NCBI RefSeq assembly: GCF_029193575.1
Contig: NZ_JARGCS010000019.1
Span: 62,001-126,000, forward strand
Reading direction: 5' to 3'
DNA: 64,000 nt
DNA from: Pseudomonas entomophila
GTDB taxonomy: Bacteria > Pseudomonadota > Gammaproteobacteria > Pseudomonadales > Pseudomonadaceae
Each line of letters starts with the position of its first letter. Position 1 is the first letter of the stretch. The position numbers and the translations under genes were made by a program. Positions 22,093 through 30,498 of this stretch are shown here, piece by piece. The notes below the pieces were generated by a model. The model did not search any database, was not told the DNA's origin, and saw only the letters and a list, made by a program, of their open reading frames with translations.

Positions 22093-24434
22093 TGGCACAC
22101 CAGTGGACCGATCAACGGGATCGGCCCCTGCCCTTGCGGCAGCTCGAATTCGACCTGGCATTGGCCGCCGTCGGCGCGCTCCACGCGCAGGCGGTTGTGC
22201 GGCGAGAGATTCTCCAGGTACACCAACCCGTCCCAGCCGACCACGGCCTGGGCGCCGCTTTGCTCATCGGTCACCCGGCTGCCCAGTTTCAGTTCCTGCT
22301 GGTTGCCATCGACCAGTACCAGGCTCGCCGCCAGTACCTGCTTGAGCGGGAATTCGAGCAGGTAGCCGCTGCCCCGGCGCACCGCCACGCGCTGCTCGAC
22401 GTTGGGCGCGAGCACATCGGCAGGCAGTTCCATGGGATCTATCTCGTACTTGCCGCGGTAGTAGCCGCTGCTGTACGGCACCAGCAGGTGGCCGTTGCGG
22501 TCGGTGCGACCGACTACCTGGTTCTCGTAGCGCACCGGCACATCGGCGTAGCCGCTGGTGCTGACCACCACGAAGGCATCGTCGATGCGGTTGGCGGCGA
22601 ACAGCCCGGTATCCATCCACACCAGCGAGCCGCTGGCGTCGGCCCAACGGGTCATCTCGCCGCTGCTGCCGTAGGCGCCAGCCTGCAACTGCACCGATTG
22701 CAGGCGCCAGGTCACGTCAGCCTGGCGGTAGGCGTCGCGCTCGCTGCCTTCGGCGTAGCCGAGGTTGTAGCCCACGCCGCCCCCCACCGGCACCGCGCGG
22801 CTGTAGTTGACCCGCCGCAGGCTCTCGCCCTCCTTGCTGCGCTCCAGGCTGAAGGCCAGGGTGCCGCGCAGGTCGAAGGGGATGACCAGTTGCGCCTGCA
22901 CCGCCCACTGGCGGTCGCCGATCTCGCGATTGGCCGACAAATACAGGCTGCTGTTGCCCCACAGCGGCTTGCTCCAACTGAGGTTGAGCAGGCGGGTGCG
23001 CGTGCCGTCACCGGCGCGCACGTCGAAGTAGCCGGCGCCGAGGCTGCCATAGCGCTCCAGGTTCAGGCTCAGGGTCACCTGCTCGCTGCGTTCGCTCAGG
23101 CGCATGTCGGGCGTGTCCACCCGCGACAGGTCGGCGTAGTCGCCATGGCGTTGCACGCGCTGGTAGTTGAAGCCCAGGCGCTGGCTGTTGTACTGGTAGC
23201 CGAGGGCGACCTGGCGGCCGGTGTCGCCCTCGAAGCGGCTCTGCGCCAGGGCCGCGTTGAGCACGCCGAAGGTGCCCAGGCGCAGGTTGCCACCCAGCCC
23301 GCCGAGGGTCAGCGACTCGGCGGTCTCCACATGGCTTTCCAGGGTGAAGCTGTCGCTCAGGCCATGGCGCAAGCTGGCCGAGGCGACGCCCGGGCCGTAG
23401 CCCCAATCGCGCACGGCGTAGTCGCGGCGCAGGCTGCCGGCGGCCACGGAGAAGTCCGAAAGGCCCTTCTGCAACAAACTGCTGGTGACGTAGAACGGCA
23501 AGGTGGTGGAGACCTGGCGGCCGAGGGCGTCGGTGGTGACCACCACGGCCTCGCCGGCACCGTTGATGAACGGCACGTTGGTCAGGGTGTAGGGGCCGGG
23601 TTGCAGTTCGCTGCTGCTGGTCTTGTAGCCGTTGATGAACAAATCCAGCGAGGTCGGCACCGCCGCTTCGCCAGCGAAGGCCGGCAAGGGGTAAGTGACC
23701 AGGTCCGGGCGCGCGCCGAAATCACGCGACAGTTGCAGGCCGCCGACGCGCACCGCGCTGGTCCAGGGCAAAGCGCCGGTGATCAGGTCACCGGCCTCGT
23801 AGGTCAGCAGGCGCTGTTCGTCGGTGAAGCGCCAGGTGGTGTCGTAGCGCAGGAAGCCATCGCGGGTGTCGCTGTCCGGCGCGCCGTTGAACGCCTGGCG
23901 CCATTGCCCGGTGGTGGAGAAGGTGCCCCAGCTGTCGAACAGGCGCAGTTCGTTCCAGGCGGCCAGGTAGGTGCCGCCTTCGTCGGTGTCGTTCAGGTAC
24001 AGATCGTAGTTGAACAGCGCGCCGAAGCTGCTGCGCGCGTCACTGGCCGGGTACAGGCTGCGCTCACCCAGTCGCTGACCGGGTAACCACGCCGGTGGCA
24101 CTTGCAGCAGCAGGCGCTGGTTGGGGCTGTCGTAGTCGCTGTGCAGGCCGCCGATGCCGTCCAGGGCGACCTCGCCCTGGGGGTCGCCCGGCACTTGCAC
24201 GCCCGCCGCGCGCAGAGCCGCGCTGTCCAGGTACAGGCGCCCGGCGCGCTGTTGCACCGGCACCAGCTCAGCCTTGGGCACCTGGTTCACCAACAGGTCG
24301 AGGTACAACGTGGCGTCGGCCACCGCCGCCGCCTCGGTGGGCGGTGGCGGCAGCTCGTCGGCCGCGACCAGGCTGGGGCCGAGCGCCAGCAAGCCCAGCC
24401 CGATCCGGCGCGCCGCCAGCGACACGCGACTCAC
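22089..24434 (-). CDS. Outer-membrane usher of a Csu-like chaperone-usher pilus
   Basis: A 781-aa FimD/PapC-family usher. It has a signal peptide ending near SLVAADELPPPP, an N-terminal domain with LYLDLLVNQVPKAELVP, a 24-strand pore region (for example FGALFNYDLYLNDTDEGG) with a plug, and C-terminal domains. It secretes and polymerises the SCPU subunits. The start is GTG 24434, and its ribosome-binding site is weak. It is 59 nt after the chaperone gene and overlaps the tip gene by 4 nt. Length and neighbouring SCPU subunits match CsuD-type archaic ushers. Confidence 0.93.
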   Translation of the reverse strand: MSRVSLAARRIGLGLLALGPSLVAADELPPPPTEAAAVADATLYLDLLVNQVPKAELVPVQQRAGRLYLDSAALRAAGVQVPGDPQGEVALDGIGGLHSDYDSPNQRLLLQVPPAWLPGQRLGERSLYPASDARSSFGALFNYDLYLNDTDEGGTYLAAWNELRLFDSWGTFSTTGQWRQAFNGAPDSDTRDGFLRYDTTWRFTDEQRLLTYEAGDLITGALPWTSAVRVGGLQLSRDFGARPDLVTYPLPAFAGEAAVPTSLDLFINGYKTSSSELQPGPYTLTNVPFINGAGEAVVVTTDALGRQVSTTLPFYVTSSLLQKGLSDFSVAAGSLRRDYAVRDWGYGPGVASASLRHGLSDSFTLESHVETAESLTLGGLGGNLRLGTFGVLNAALAQSRFEGDTGRQVALGYQYNSQRLGFNYQRVQRHGDYADLSRVDTPDMRLSERSEQVTLSLNLERYGSLGAGYFDVRAGDGTRTRLLNLSWSKPLWGNSSLYLSANREIGDRQWAVQAQLVIPFDLRGTLAFSLERSKEGESLRRVNYSRAVPVGGGVGYNLGYAEGSERDAYRQADVTWRLQSVQLQAGAYGSSGEMTRWADASGSLVWMDTGLFAANRIDDAFVVVSTSGYADVPVRYENQVVGRTDRNGHLLVPYSSGYYRGKYEIDPMELPADVLAPNVEQRVAVRRGSGYLLEFPLKQVLAASLVLVDGNQQELKLGSRVTDEQSGAQAVVGWDGLVYLENLSPHNRLRVERADGGQCQVEFELPQGQGPIPLIGPLVCQ

Positions 24435-24493
24435 ACACGTTTTCCAACCATTGCCGGGTCCTCCCTGGCCCCTGCGCGTCGATCATTGCCAGC

Positions 24494-25270
24494 TCACTGG
24501 CCCTGGCTGATGGCCTGCGCCACCTCCTGGCCATTGACCCGTCCCTTGAGCACGCTGCCCACCCCAACCCCCGCCGGTGCCGGCCAGCGCATGCTGGCGC
24601 CGGGCAGCACGTAGCCGAGCAAACCTTCGACCAGCGGCCGCTCCTGGCCGCCTTGCTGCAGCACCACGTCGGTCAACCGCGCATGCACAGGCCCGGTGTT
24701 GCGCAGCTCGACATAGGGTTTGCCCTGCACCGTCACCGCCCGCCAGCTCAACTGCGGCTTGCCGACGCCCTCGACGCTGCGCTTGCCCTCGGGGTCGGCC
24801 TTGCCCCACAACCCTTCGCCGTAGACGAACAACGGCACCGAATAGCGCATTTGCAGGCGGATCGCCGCCTTGGGCCCTTCGTTGGAAGCCTCGGCCGGCA
24901 GCGGCGAAGGGATCTCGTCGATGATGATGCGGTAGGCCTGCTCCTGGCCGACCGGCGAGCTGCCGGTACGGGTCAGGCGGATCAGTTGCTTCTGCCCCGG
25001 GGCGATGTTGGCCACCGGCGGGCTGCCGATGATCTCGCGCTGAGCCTGGAACTGCTCCTGGTAGTCGCCCTGGCGCCAGGCGAACACCCGTACCTGCAAA
25101 CTCGCAGGCAGAGTGCCGCGGTTTTCCAACCACAACGCACCGGCCTTGTCGCCGGCTTCGAGCACCGGGTCGATCGGCCAGATCAGCACCGACGTAGCCG
25201 CCCCCGCCGGCAGGCTGGCCAACAGCAACCCGCCGATGATGCCCCGCGCTAATGTCGCGCCTACCCCCAT
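24494..25270 (-). CDS. Periplasmic pilus chaperone (CsuC type)
   Basis: A 258-aa PapD-like chaperone with signal peptide (MGVGATLARGIIGGLLLASLPAGAA). Strand features include ALWLENRGTLPASLQVRVFAW, IIGSPPVANIAPGQKQLIRLTR and EQAYRIIIDEIPSPLP. It caps SCPU pilin subunits by donor-strand complementation and delivers them to the usher. ATG 25270 follows GAGGAGAG. Fourth functional class in the pilus operon, between the minor subunits and the usher. Confidence 0.92.
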   Translation of the reverse strand: MGVGATLARGIIGGLLLASLPAGAATSVLIWPIDPVLEAGDKAGALWLENRGTLPASLQVRVFAWRQGDYQEQFQAQREIIGSPPVANIAPGQKQLIRLTRTGSSPVGQEQAYRIIIDEIPSPLPAEASNEGPKAAIRLQMRYSVPLFVYGEGLWGKADPEGKRSVEGVGKPQLSWRAVTVQGKPYVELRNTGPVHARLTDVVLQQGGQERPLVEGLLGYVLPGASMRWPAPAGVGVGSVLKGRVNGQEVAQAISQGQ

Positions 25271-25307
25271 GCCGCTCTCCTCGTCGTTATCGATCGCGGT
25301 GACCGCT

Positions 25308-25811
25308 TCACCAGGTCACCGTCACTTGCACCACATCGGTGTAGGTCCCCGCCGGCAAGGCGCCGGTCAATTGCGTGCGCCCGTAAACCGGCAGCTTGAT
25401 TGCCGTGGGGTCGCTGTAGCTGACCGCCACGTTGGCGCCGATGCCCAGGCTCTGGGTCAGCCCGGCGTCGCGGAACAGCTGGTAGGCCAGCAGTTGCGTG
25501 CCGCCGCTGCGCTTGAGGTTGCGCGTGCCGGCGGCGCTGTTCTGACCGCCATCCAGGCTCATGCTCAGGACCACCCCCGGGGTGCACTGGAAGGTCACCG
25601 TGGTGCCGCCCAACGAGGTGCTCAGCGCAGCCGTGGACAGTGCTGAGCGGGTGCCGAAGTCGAGCAGGCCGTATTGGGTCACGCCGCCCACCACCAGGCA
25701 GCCAGCGGCGATGGTCGCGCTGACCTGAAACGTGCTGGTGGTCGCTGCCGACAACGGCAGCGCCAGGCCCAGGCCGAACCCCGCAAGGGCCGCCCGCCGC
25801 CAGCCGGACAT
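25308..25811 (-). CDS. SCPU-domain pilus subunit 4
   Basis: A 167-aa secreted pilin with signal peptide ending LPLSAA, then one SCPU domain. Features are TIAAGCLVVGGV, LLDFGTRSA, FQCTPGVVLSMSLDGGQN and the C-terminal GTYTDVVQVTVTW. It lies 3 nt after the preceding subunit gene and just before the chaperone gene, like CsuB in Acinetobacter. Confidence 0.87.
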   Translation of the reverse strand: MSGWRRAALAGFGLGLALPLSAATTSTFQVSATIAAGCLVVGGVTQYGLLDFGTRSALSTAALSTSLGGTTVTFQCTPGVVLSMSLDGGQNSAAGTRNLKRSGGTQLLAYQLFRDAGLTQSLGIGANVAVSYSDPTAIKLPVYGRTQLTGALPAGTYTDVVQVTVTW

Positions 25812-25814
25812 GGC

Positions 25815-26348
25815 TCAGAAGCTCAGCTCGACCGCCACCGTGTCGGTGTACACGCCCGCCGGCAGGCCCGCCTTGCCACGCGCCTGGCCATACAGGTTGA
25901 CGGTCTGCGCCACACCGGTACTGGTCGGCAGGGTGATGGTGCCGTCGATGGCCAGCAGCGTGGTGTGCCCGGCGTCGGTGTAGAAGTCGTAGGGCACGAA
26001 GTTGCCGCTGCCGTCTGCCAGGGCGCGGGTGCCGCCCGCCGACTGCCCATCGTGGGCACCTGCGCGCACGCGTATCGCCGGCACCGTGCCGGCCGAGCAG
26101 AGGATGCTCATCGCGCCACCGCCGCCACCCAGCACCTGGCCGTTGGCGGTGGTGAACAGCGAGTCCTGGGTGCCGAAGCTCAAGGTCCCGAAGTTCAGCC
26201 CGGACGTGCCGGAACTGCCATTGACCTGGCAGGCGGCGGTTAGGGTCAGGGTCGAGCTGATCGTCCCGGTGACGGTGGCCGCCTGGGCCTGGGCCGCCAG
26301 GGCGAGCCCGAGGCCGGCGAGGATGCAGCGGGTGATGGTGCGTGCCAT
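25815..26348 (-). CDS. SCPU-domain pilus subunit 3
   Basis: A 177-aa secreted protein with signal peptide (MARTITRCILAGLGLALAAQAQA) and one SCPU domain (TAACQVNGSSGTSGLNFGTLSFG, ILCSAGTVPAIRVRAG, GVYTDTVAVELSF). ATG 26348 follows AAGGAG; the longer in-frame extension reads back into the previous gene. Confidence 0.87.
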   Translation of the reverse strand: MARTITRCILAGLGLALAAQAQAATVTGTISSTLTLTAACQVNGSSGTSGLNFGTLSFGTQDSLFTTANGQVLGGGGGAMSILCSAGTVPAIRVRAGAHDGQSAGGTRALADGSGNFVPYDFYTDAGHTTLLAIDGTITLPTSTGVAQTVNLYGQARGKAGLPAGVYTDTVAVELSF

Positions 26349-26365
26349 GGGAATCTCCTTGCGTG

Positions 26366-26899
26366 TTACCAGTCCAGGGTCACCCTCAGGGTGTCGCGGT
26401 ACAGCCCGGCGGGCAGCGCGCGCGGTTGCGCGATGACCACGCCGTAGATCGGAATCGGGATCTGTTCGGTGTTGCGGATGGTGAAGGTGCGCGCCTGGCC
26501 AATGCCGTAGCGACTGTTGCCGCCCGGGTCGACGGCCAGTTGGTAGGGAATCAGCTCGCGGCCGTTGCTCAGCCGGCGCACGCCGTCGGTGCCATTGAGG
26601 CCGCCGTTGATGCGCACGCTGAAGGCCCGCACCGAGGGCGTGCAACTGACCTGCAGGCTACCCTCGCCGCCCGCCTCGTCCAGGCGACTGCGCAGCGGGC
26701 GGTCCCAGCTGGGGCCTTGGGCGCCGAAGTCCATCACCCCCGCACCGCCCACGCTGCCGGGCTGCGGCTCGCTGCTCACCTGGCAGGCGGCGCTGATCAC
26801 CAGGCGCGCCTGGATGAAACCGCTGGTCGAGCCGTGCGCGGTGCCCGTGGGCAGCAGCAGCGGCCCGAGGGTCAACAGCAGGAGGGAGGTGCGGTTCAT
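26366..26899 (-). CDS. SCPU-domain pilus subunit 2
   Basis: A 177-aa secreted pilin with signal peptide (MNRTSLLLLTLGPLLLPTGTAHG) and one SCPU domain: SAACQVSSEP, VMDFGAQGP, QVSCTPSVRAFSVRINGG and GLYRDTLRVTLDW at the end. Confidence 0.86.
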   Translation of the reverse strand: MNRTSLLLLTLGPLLLPTGTAHGSTSGFIQARLVISAACQVSSEPQPGSVGGAGVMDFGAQGPSWDRPLRSRLDEAGGEGSLQVSCTPSVRAFSVRINGGLNGTDGVRRLSNGRELIPYQLAVDPGGNSRYGIGQARTFTIRNTEQIPIPIYGVVIAQPRALPAGLYRDTLRVTLDW

Positions 26900-26927
26900 G
26901 GCGACGCGTCCTTGTGCATGGCGGCTC

Positions 26928-27455
26928 CTACCAGGTGACGGTGACTTTCAGCAGGTCGGCGTACAACCCGGCGCGCGGCACCCAGGCCAAACGGTCGATG
27001 CGTGCGTACAACGGCAGCTCCACCGAGCCGCTGTCGGGCACGCGCGCCGACTGCGCCACATCCACCGCCAGGGGGTGACGCCAGGCGGGATCGCGATACA
27101 AGCGGTAAGGGATCGGGCGGGCCTGGCGGTCGTCACTGGCCAGAAAGCGCAGCTCGCCGACGCCACCATGCTGACCGCCGTCGACGCGAACCTGGTAGGG
27201 CGTGTCGGGGTTGCATTCCAAGCGCGGCGGATGCTGATCGAGCAGCACGCCCGTACGCGGCGCGCCCGGGCCGTCCAGGCGTGGCGCAGCACCCAGGTCG
27301 ATGCGGCCGAGCGCCTGGGCCCCAGCGTCGCGCGGCGTGTTCACCAGCATGCAGCCACGCTGCACCTGCACCCGCACCTCGACGAGAAAATCCGCCGCCA
27401 CGGCACCGCCAGCCATCAGCAGGCCTAACAGCGTGGCCACTACGCGCTCCGTCAC
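26928..27455 (-). CDS. SCPU-domain pilus subunit 1 (first gene of the pilus operon)
   Basis: A 175-aa secreted protein with a short signal peptide (MTERVVATLLGLLMAGGAVAA). Its SCPU domain is somewhat divergent: QRGCMLVNTP, LECNPDTPYQVRVDGGQHG, GLYADLLKVTVTW. It starts with GTG 27455 behind AGGGAG. By position it could be the major shaft pilin (CsuA/B-like), but sequence alone does not say which of the four subunits is major. Confidence 0.84.
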   Translation of the reverse strand: MTERVVATLLGLLMAGGAVAADFLVEVRVQVQRGCMLVNTPRDAGAQALGRIDLGAAPRLDGPGAPRTGVLLDQHPPRLECNPDTPYQVRVDGGQHGGVGELRFLASDDRQARPIPYRLYRDPAWRHPLAVDVAQSARVPDSGSVELPLYARIDRLAWVPRAGLYADLLKVTVTW

Positions 27456-27755
27456 CGAATCTCCCTACCCAGTGTTCCCTGTGCTGTGTTGAGCGTAGCA
27501 GCAGGATTGGATCCCGCTAGACTGTAGGAAGGTTCGCAGAAGCCGGTAGTGTCCAACAAAGGAAGCGGAACCCGCGAAACAGAGAGGCCGGCGAAAACTT
27601 GTACAAATTTCAAAGCGGCGTAGAACCTCATCAGATAATTGCCCTCAAATGGCCATGAACCCGACGAAACCACGGCTTTCTGATACCTTGCCCAGGCAGC
27701 ATCCTGTGCCAAACGCACCTGGCCACCGCGCACGGCCACGACAGGAGAGTTTTCT
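27456..27755. other. Divergent promoter region between pilus operon and bacteriophytochrome
   Basis: 300 nt with no gene seen. A rightward promoter candidate is TTGTAC (27599-27604) and TAGAAC (27621-27626), 16 bp apart, preceding the phytochrome gene. TTGTACAA at 27599-27606 is also a short palindrome. No convincing leftward promoter was found by eye. Confidence 0.35.
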
Positions 27756-30008
27756 TTGACCACCGCCCCGAACGCATTCGACCAGGCCGTCGAACGCTGC
27801 GCCCAGGAACCGATCCAGGTCCCGGGCAGCATCCAGCCCCAGGGCTTTCTGCTGGTGCTGGACGAACAGCACCTGCGCATCCTGCAGGCCAGTGAAAACG
27901 CCGAGCGCTGGCTCGGCGTACCGGCCCGCGAGTTGGTCGGCTGCACCCTGTCCAACCTGCTCGACCCCAGCCTGGACCTGCGTGGCAAGCTCGCGCACCT
28001 GCCCGAGGACGAAATCTTTCCCTTCCACATCGGCGACGTGAAACTGCGCCCTGGCGCCCCCTGCACCGACAGCCTGCGCCTTCTGGCGCACCGTCATGAC
28101 CAGGTGCTGATCGCCGAGTTCGAGCCGTGCCGCGCCAACGCCGGCCTGGGCGAGCACGACGACTACTACCCACTGGTGCGCGCCTTCGTCAGCAGCCTGC
28201 ACCAGGCCGCCAGCATCGACGAACTGCTGCAGCAGTCGGTGCTGCAAATCAAGCGCATCACGGGGTTCGGCCGGGTCAAGGCGTACCGCTTCGACCACGA
28301 GGGCAACGGCCAGGTCCTGGCCGAAGTCGCCGACCCGGGCTACCCGCGCTACCTGGGCCTGCACTTCCCCGCCTCGGATATCCCGCGCCAGGCCCGCGAG
28401 TTGTATCGCATCAACCGTATCCGCCTGATCGAGGACGCCAACTACCAGCCCTCGCCGCTGCTGCCGACGCTCAACCCGCGCACCGGCAAGCCGCTGGACA
28501 TGAGCTTCGCCGCCTTGCGCAGCGTCTCGCCGGTGCACCTGCAGTACATGCGCAACATGGGTACCCTGGCCTCGATGTCGCTGTCGATCATGGTTGACGA
28601 CCGCCTCTGGGGCTTGGTCTCTTGCCATCACGACAGCCCGCGCCCGGTTGACTTCCGCACCCGTACCGCCTGTGAACTGCTGGGCAGCGTGCTGTCGCTG
28701 CAGATCGAGGCCCATGAGTCGCACACCAGCACTCGCACCCTGCTCGACCTGCGCCAGCGCATCGTCCACATGCTCTCGGCCATGGCCGACCACGACAGCG
28801 TCAGCGCCGGCCTGCTGAGCCTGCCCGAGGTGCTGCTGGACTTCGCAGGGGCCACGGGTGCTGCGATCATCAACGCCGAGCGTTGCGAACTGATCGGTGT
28901 CACGCCGCCCGAGGCACAGGTCGGTGCCCTGGTGGCGTGGCTGGCACAGCGCGATAACGACCCGGTGTTCCACACCGACAACCTGGGCCGCGACATCCCT
29001 GGCTTGCCAGAACTGGCCGAACACGCGGGTGGCGTGCTGGCGGTGGCGATCTCGCAGATCCACTCGCACTACCTGCTGTGGTTCCGCCCCGAGCAGGTGC
29101 GCTCGGTGACCTGGGCCGGCCAGCCGACCAAGGATCTCGGCGCTCAGGGCCAACTCAGCCCACGGCACAGTTTCGACAGCTGGCAGGAAGACGTGCGTGG
29201 CTTTTGCGCCCCCTGGGACCCTCAGATCATCGACGGCGTGCTCGAATTGCGCAACGCGGTGCTCGGCATCGTGCTGCGCAAGGCCGAGGAACTGGCGCAG
29301 TTGAGCGATGAACTGCTGCGTTCGAACAAGGAGCTCGAGGCTTTCTCCTACAGCGTGTCCCACGACCTGCGCGCACCGTTGCGGCACATCGCCGGCTACA
29401 GCGAGCTGCTGGTCGAAATCGAGGGTGACGGGCTGTCCGAGCGCGGCCAGCGCTTCTTGCAACACATCGGCGAGGCCGCGGCATTCGCTGGCACCTTGGT
29501 GGACAACCTGCTGAACTTCTCGCAGATGGGCCGCGCCGCCCTGCGCTTGTCGGACGTCGACCTCAATGCGCTGGTCGAGACCATTCGCGCAGAACTGGCC
29601 CCCGACTACGCCGGCCGCGCCATCACCTGGCGCATCGCCCCACTGCCGAAGGTGCTCGCCGACCCGGCCTTCATCAACCTGGCGCTGCACAACCTGATCG
29701 CCAACGCCATCAAGTACACCCGCGGGCGCGACCCCGCGTGCATCGAGGTCGGCGCCGTGGAGCACGCCGAGTGCATCGAGATCTTCATCAAGGACAACGG
29801 CGTAGGCTTCGACATGGCCTACGCCGGCAAGCTGTTCGGCGTATTCCAACGCCTGCACCGCATGGAGGACTTCGAAGGCACCGGGATTGGCCTGGCCAGC
29901 GTGCGCCGCATCATCGAGCGCCACGATGGCCAAGTCTGGGCCGAGGGCGAAATCGATCAGGGCGCAACGTTCCACTTCGCCCTGCCCCGTCATCCATTGA
30001 ACACCTGA
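27756..30008 (+). CDS. bphP: Bacteriophytochrome histidine kinase
   Basis: A 750-aa red/far-red photoreceptor kinase with domains PAS-GAF-PHY-HisKA-HATPase. Cys15 (RCAQEPIQVPGSIQP) is at the biliverdin attachment position. The GAF domain has PASDIPRQARELY and HLQYMRNMG; the PHY tongue has PRHSFDSWQEDVRGF. The phospho-acceptor is His536 in SVSHDLRAPLRH, and the ATP-binding region has NLIANAIKYT and DNGVGFD. The start is TTG 27756 with AGGAGAG at correct spacing. It leads a three-gene signalling operon. No heme oxygenase gene (bphO) for chromophore synthesis is in the window. Confidence 0.93.
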   Translation: MTTAPNAFDQAVERCAQEPIQVPGSIQPQGFLLVLDEQHLRILQASENAERWLGVPARELVGCTLSNLLDPSLDLRGKLAHLPEDEIFPFHIGDVKLRPGAPCTDSLRLLAHRHDQVLIAEFEPCRANAGLGEHDDYYPLVRAFVSSLHQAASIDELLQQSVLQIKRITGFGRVKAYRFDHEGNGQVLAEVADPGYPRYLGLHFPASDIPRQARELYRINRIRLIEDANYQPSPLLPTLNPRTGKPLDMSFAALRSVSPVHLQYMRNMGTLASMSLSIMVDDRLWGLVSCHHDSPRPVDFRTRTACELLGSVLSLQIEAHESHTSTRTLLDLRQRIVHMLSAMADHDSVSAGLLSLPEVLLDFAGATGAAIINAERCELIGVTPPEAQVGALVAWLAQRDNDPVFHTDNLGRDIPGLPELAEHAGGVLAVAISQIHSHYLLWFRPEQVRSVTWAGQPTKDLGAQGQLSPRHSFDSWQEDVRGFCAPWDPQIIDGVLELRNAVLGIVLRKAEELAQLSDELLRSNKELEAFSYSVSHDLRAPLRHIAGYSELLVEIEGDGLSERGQRFLQHIGEAAAFAGTLVDNLLNFSQMGRAALRLSDVDLNALVETIRAELAPDYAGRAITWRIAPLPKVLADPAFINLALHNLIANAIKYTRGRDPACIEVGAVEHAECIEIFIKDNGVGFDMAYAGKLFGVFQRLHRMEDFEGTGIGLASVRRIIERHDGQVWAEGEIDQGATFHFALPRHPLNT

Positions 30009-30024
30009 GGTAAGCACACCCATC

Positions 30025-30486
30025 ATGCTCAAGCCGATCCTGCTGGTCGAAGACAACCCCCGCGACCTGGAGCTGACCCTGCTGGCCCTGGAGCGCAGCC
30101 AGCTGGCCAACGAAGTCATCGTGCTGCGCGACGGCGCCGATGCGCTGGACTACCTGCTGCGGCGCAACGCCTATGCCGCGCGCGACGACGGCAACCCGGC
30201 GGTCCTGCTGCTGGACTTGAAGCTGCCCAAGGTCGATGGCCTGGAGGTGCTCAAGGAGGTGCGCGCCACCCCGGAGCTGCGCAGTATCCCCACGGTGATG
30301 CTGACCTCCTCGCGCGAGGAGCCGGACCTGCTGCGCGCCTATGAACTGGGGGTCAACGCCTACGTGGTCAAGCCTGTGGAGTTCAAGGAATTCGTCGCCG
30401 CCATCTCCGACCTGGGGGTGTTCTGGGCGGTGCTCAACGAGCCACCACCCGGCTCGCTGCGCCTGAACCGCCGCGGCAGCCACTGA
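30025..30486 (+). CDS. Single-domain response regulator (phytochrome partner, Rcp1-like)
   Basis: A 153-aa CheY-like receiver only. Phospho-acceptor Asp64 is in LLDLKLPKVDG, with acidic residues Glu9/Asp10, Thr/Ser in MLTSSREE and the conserved Lys in VVKPVEF. It is of the Rcp1 subfamily that pairs with phytochromes. It starts 16 nt after bphP and likely receives phosphate from BphP. It has no output domain, so it must act through a partner, plausibly the next gene product. Confidence 0.9.
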   Translation: MLKPILLVEDNPRDLELTLLALERSQLANEVIVLRDGADALDYLLRRNAYAARDDGNPAVLLLDLKLPKVDGLEVLKEVRATPELRSIPTVMLTSSREEPDLLRAYELGVNAYVVKPVEFKEFVAAISDLGVFWAVLNEPPPGSLRLNRRGSH

Positions 30487-30498
30487 AAGGCCACGCCG

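Noticed and set aside
27645..30119. 824-aa minus-strand ORF opposite bphP
   Set aside because: Shadow of a well-supported phytochrome gene.
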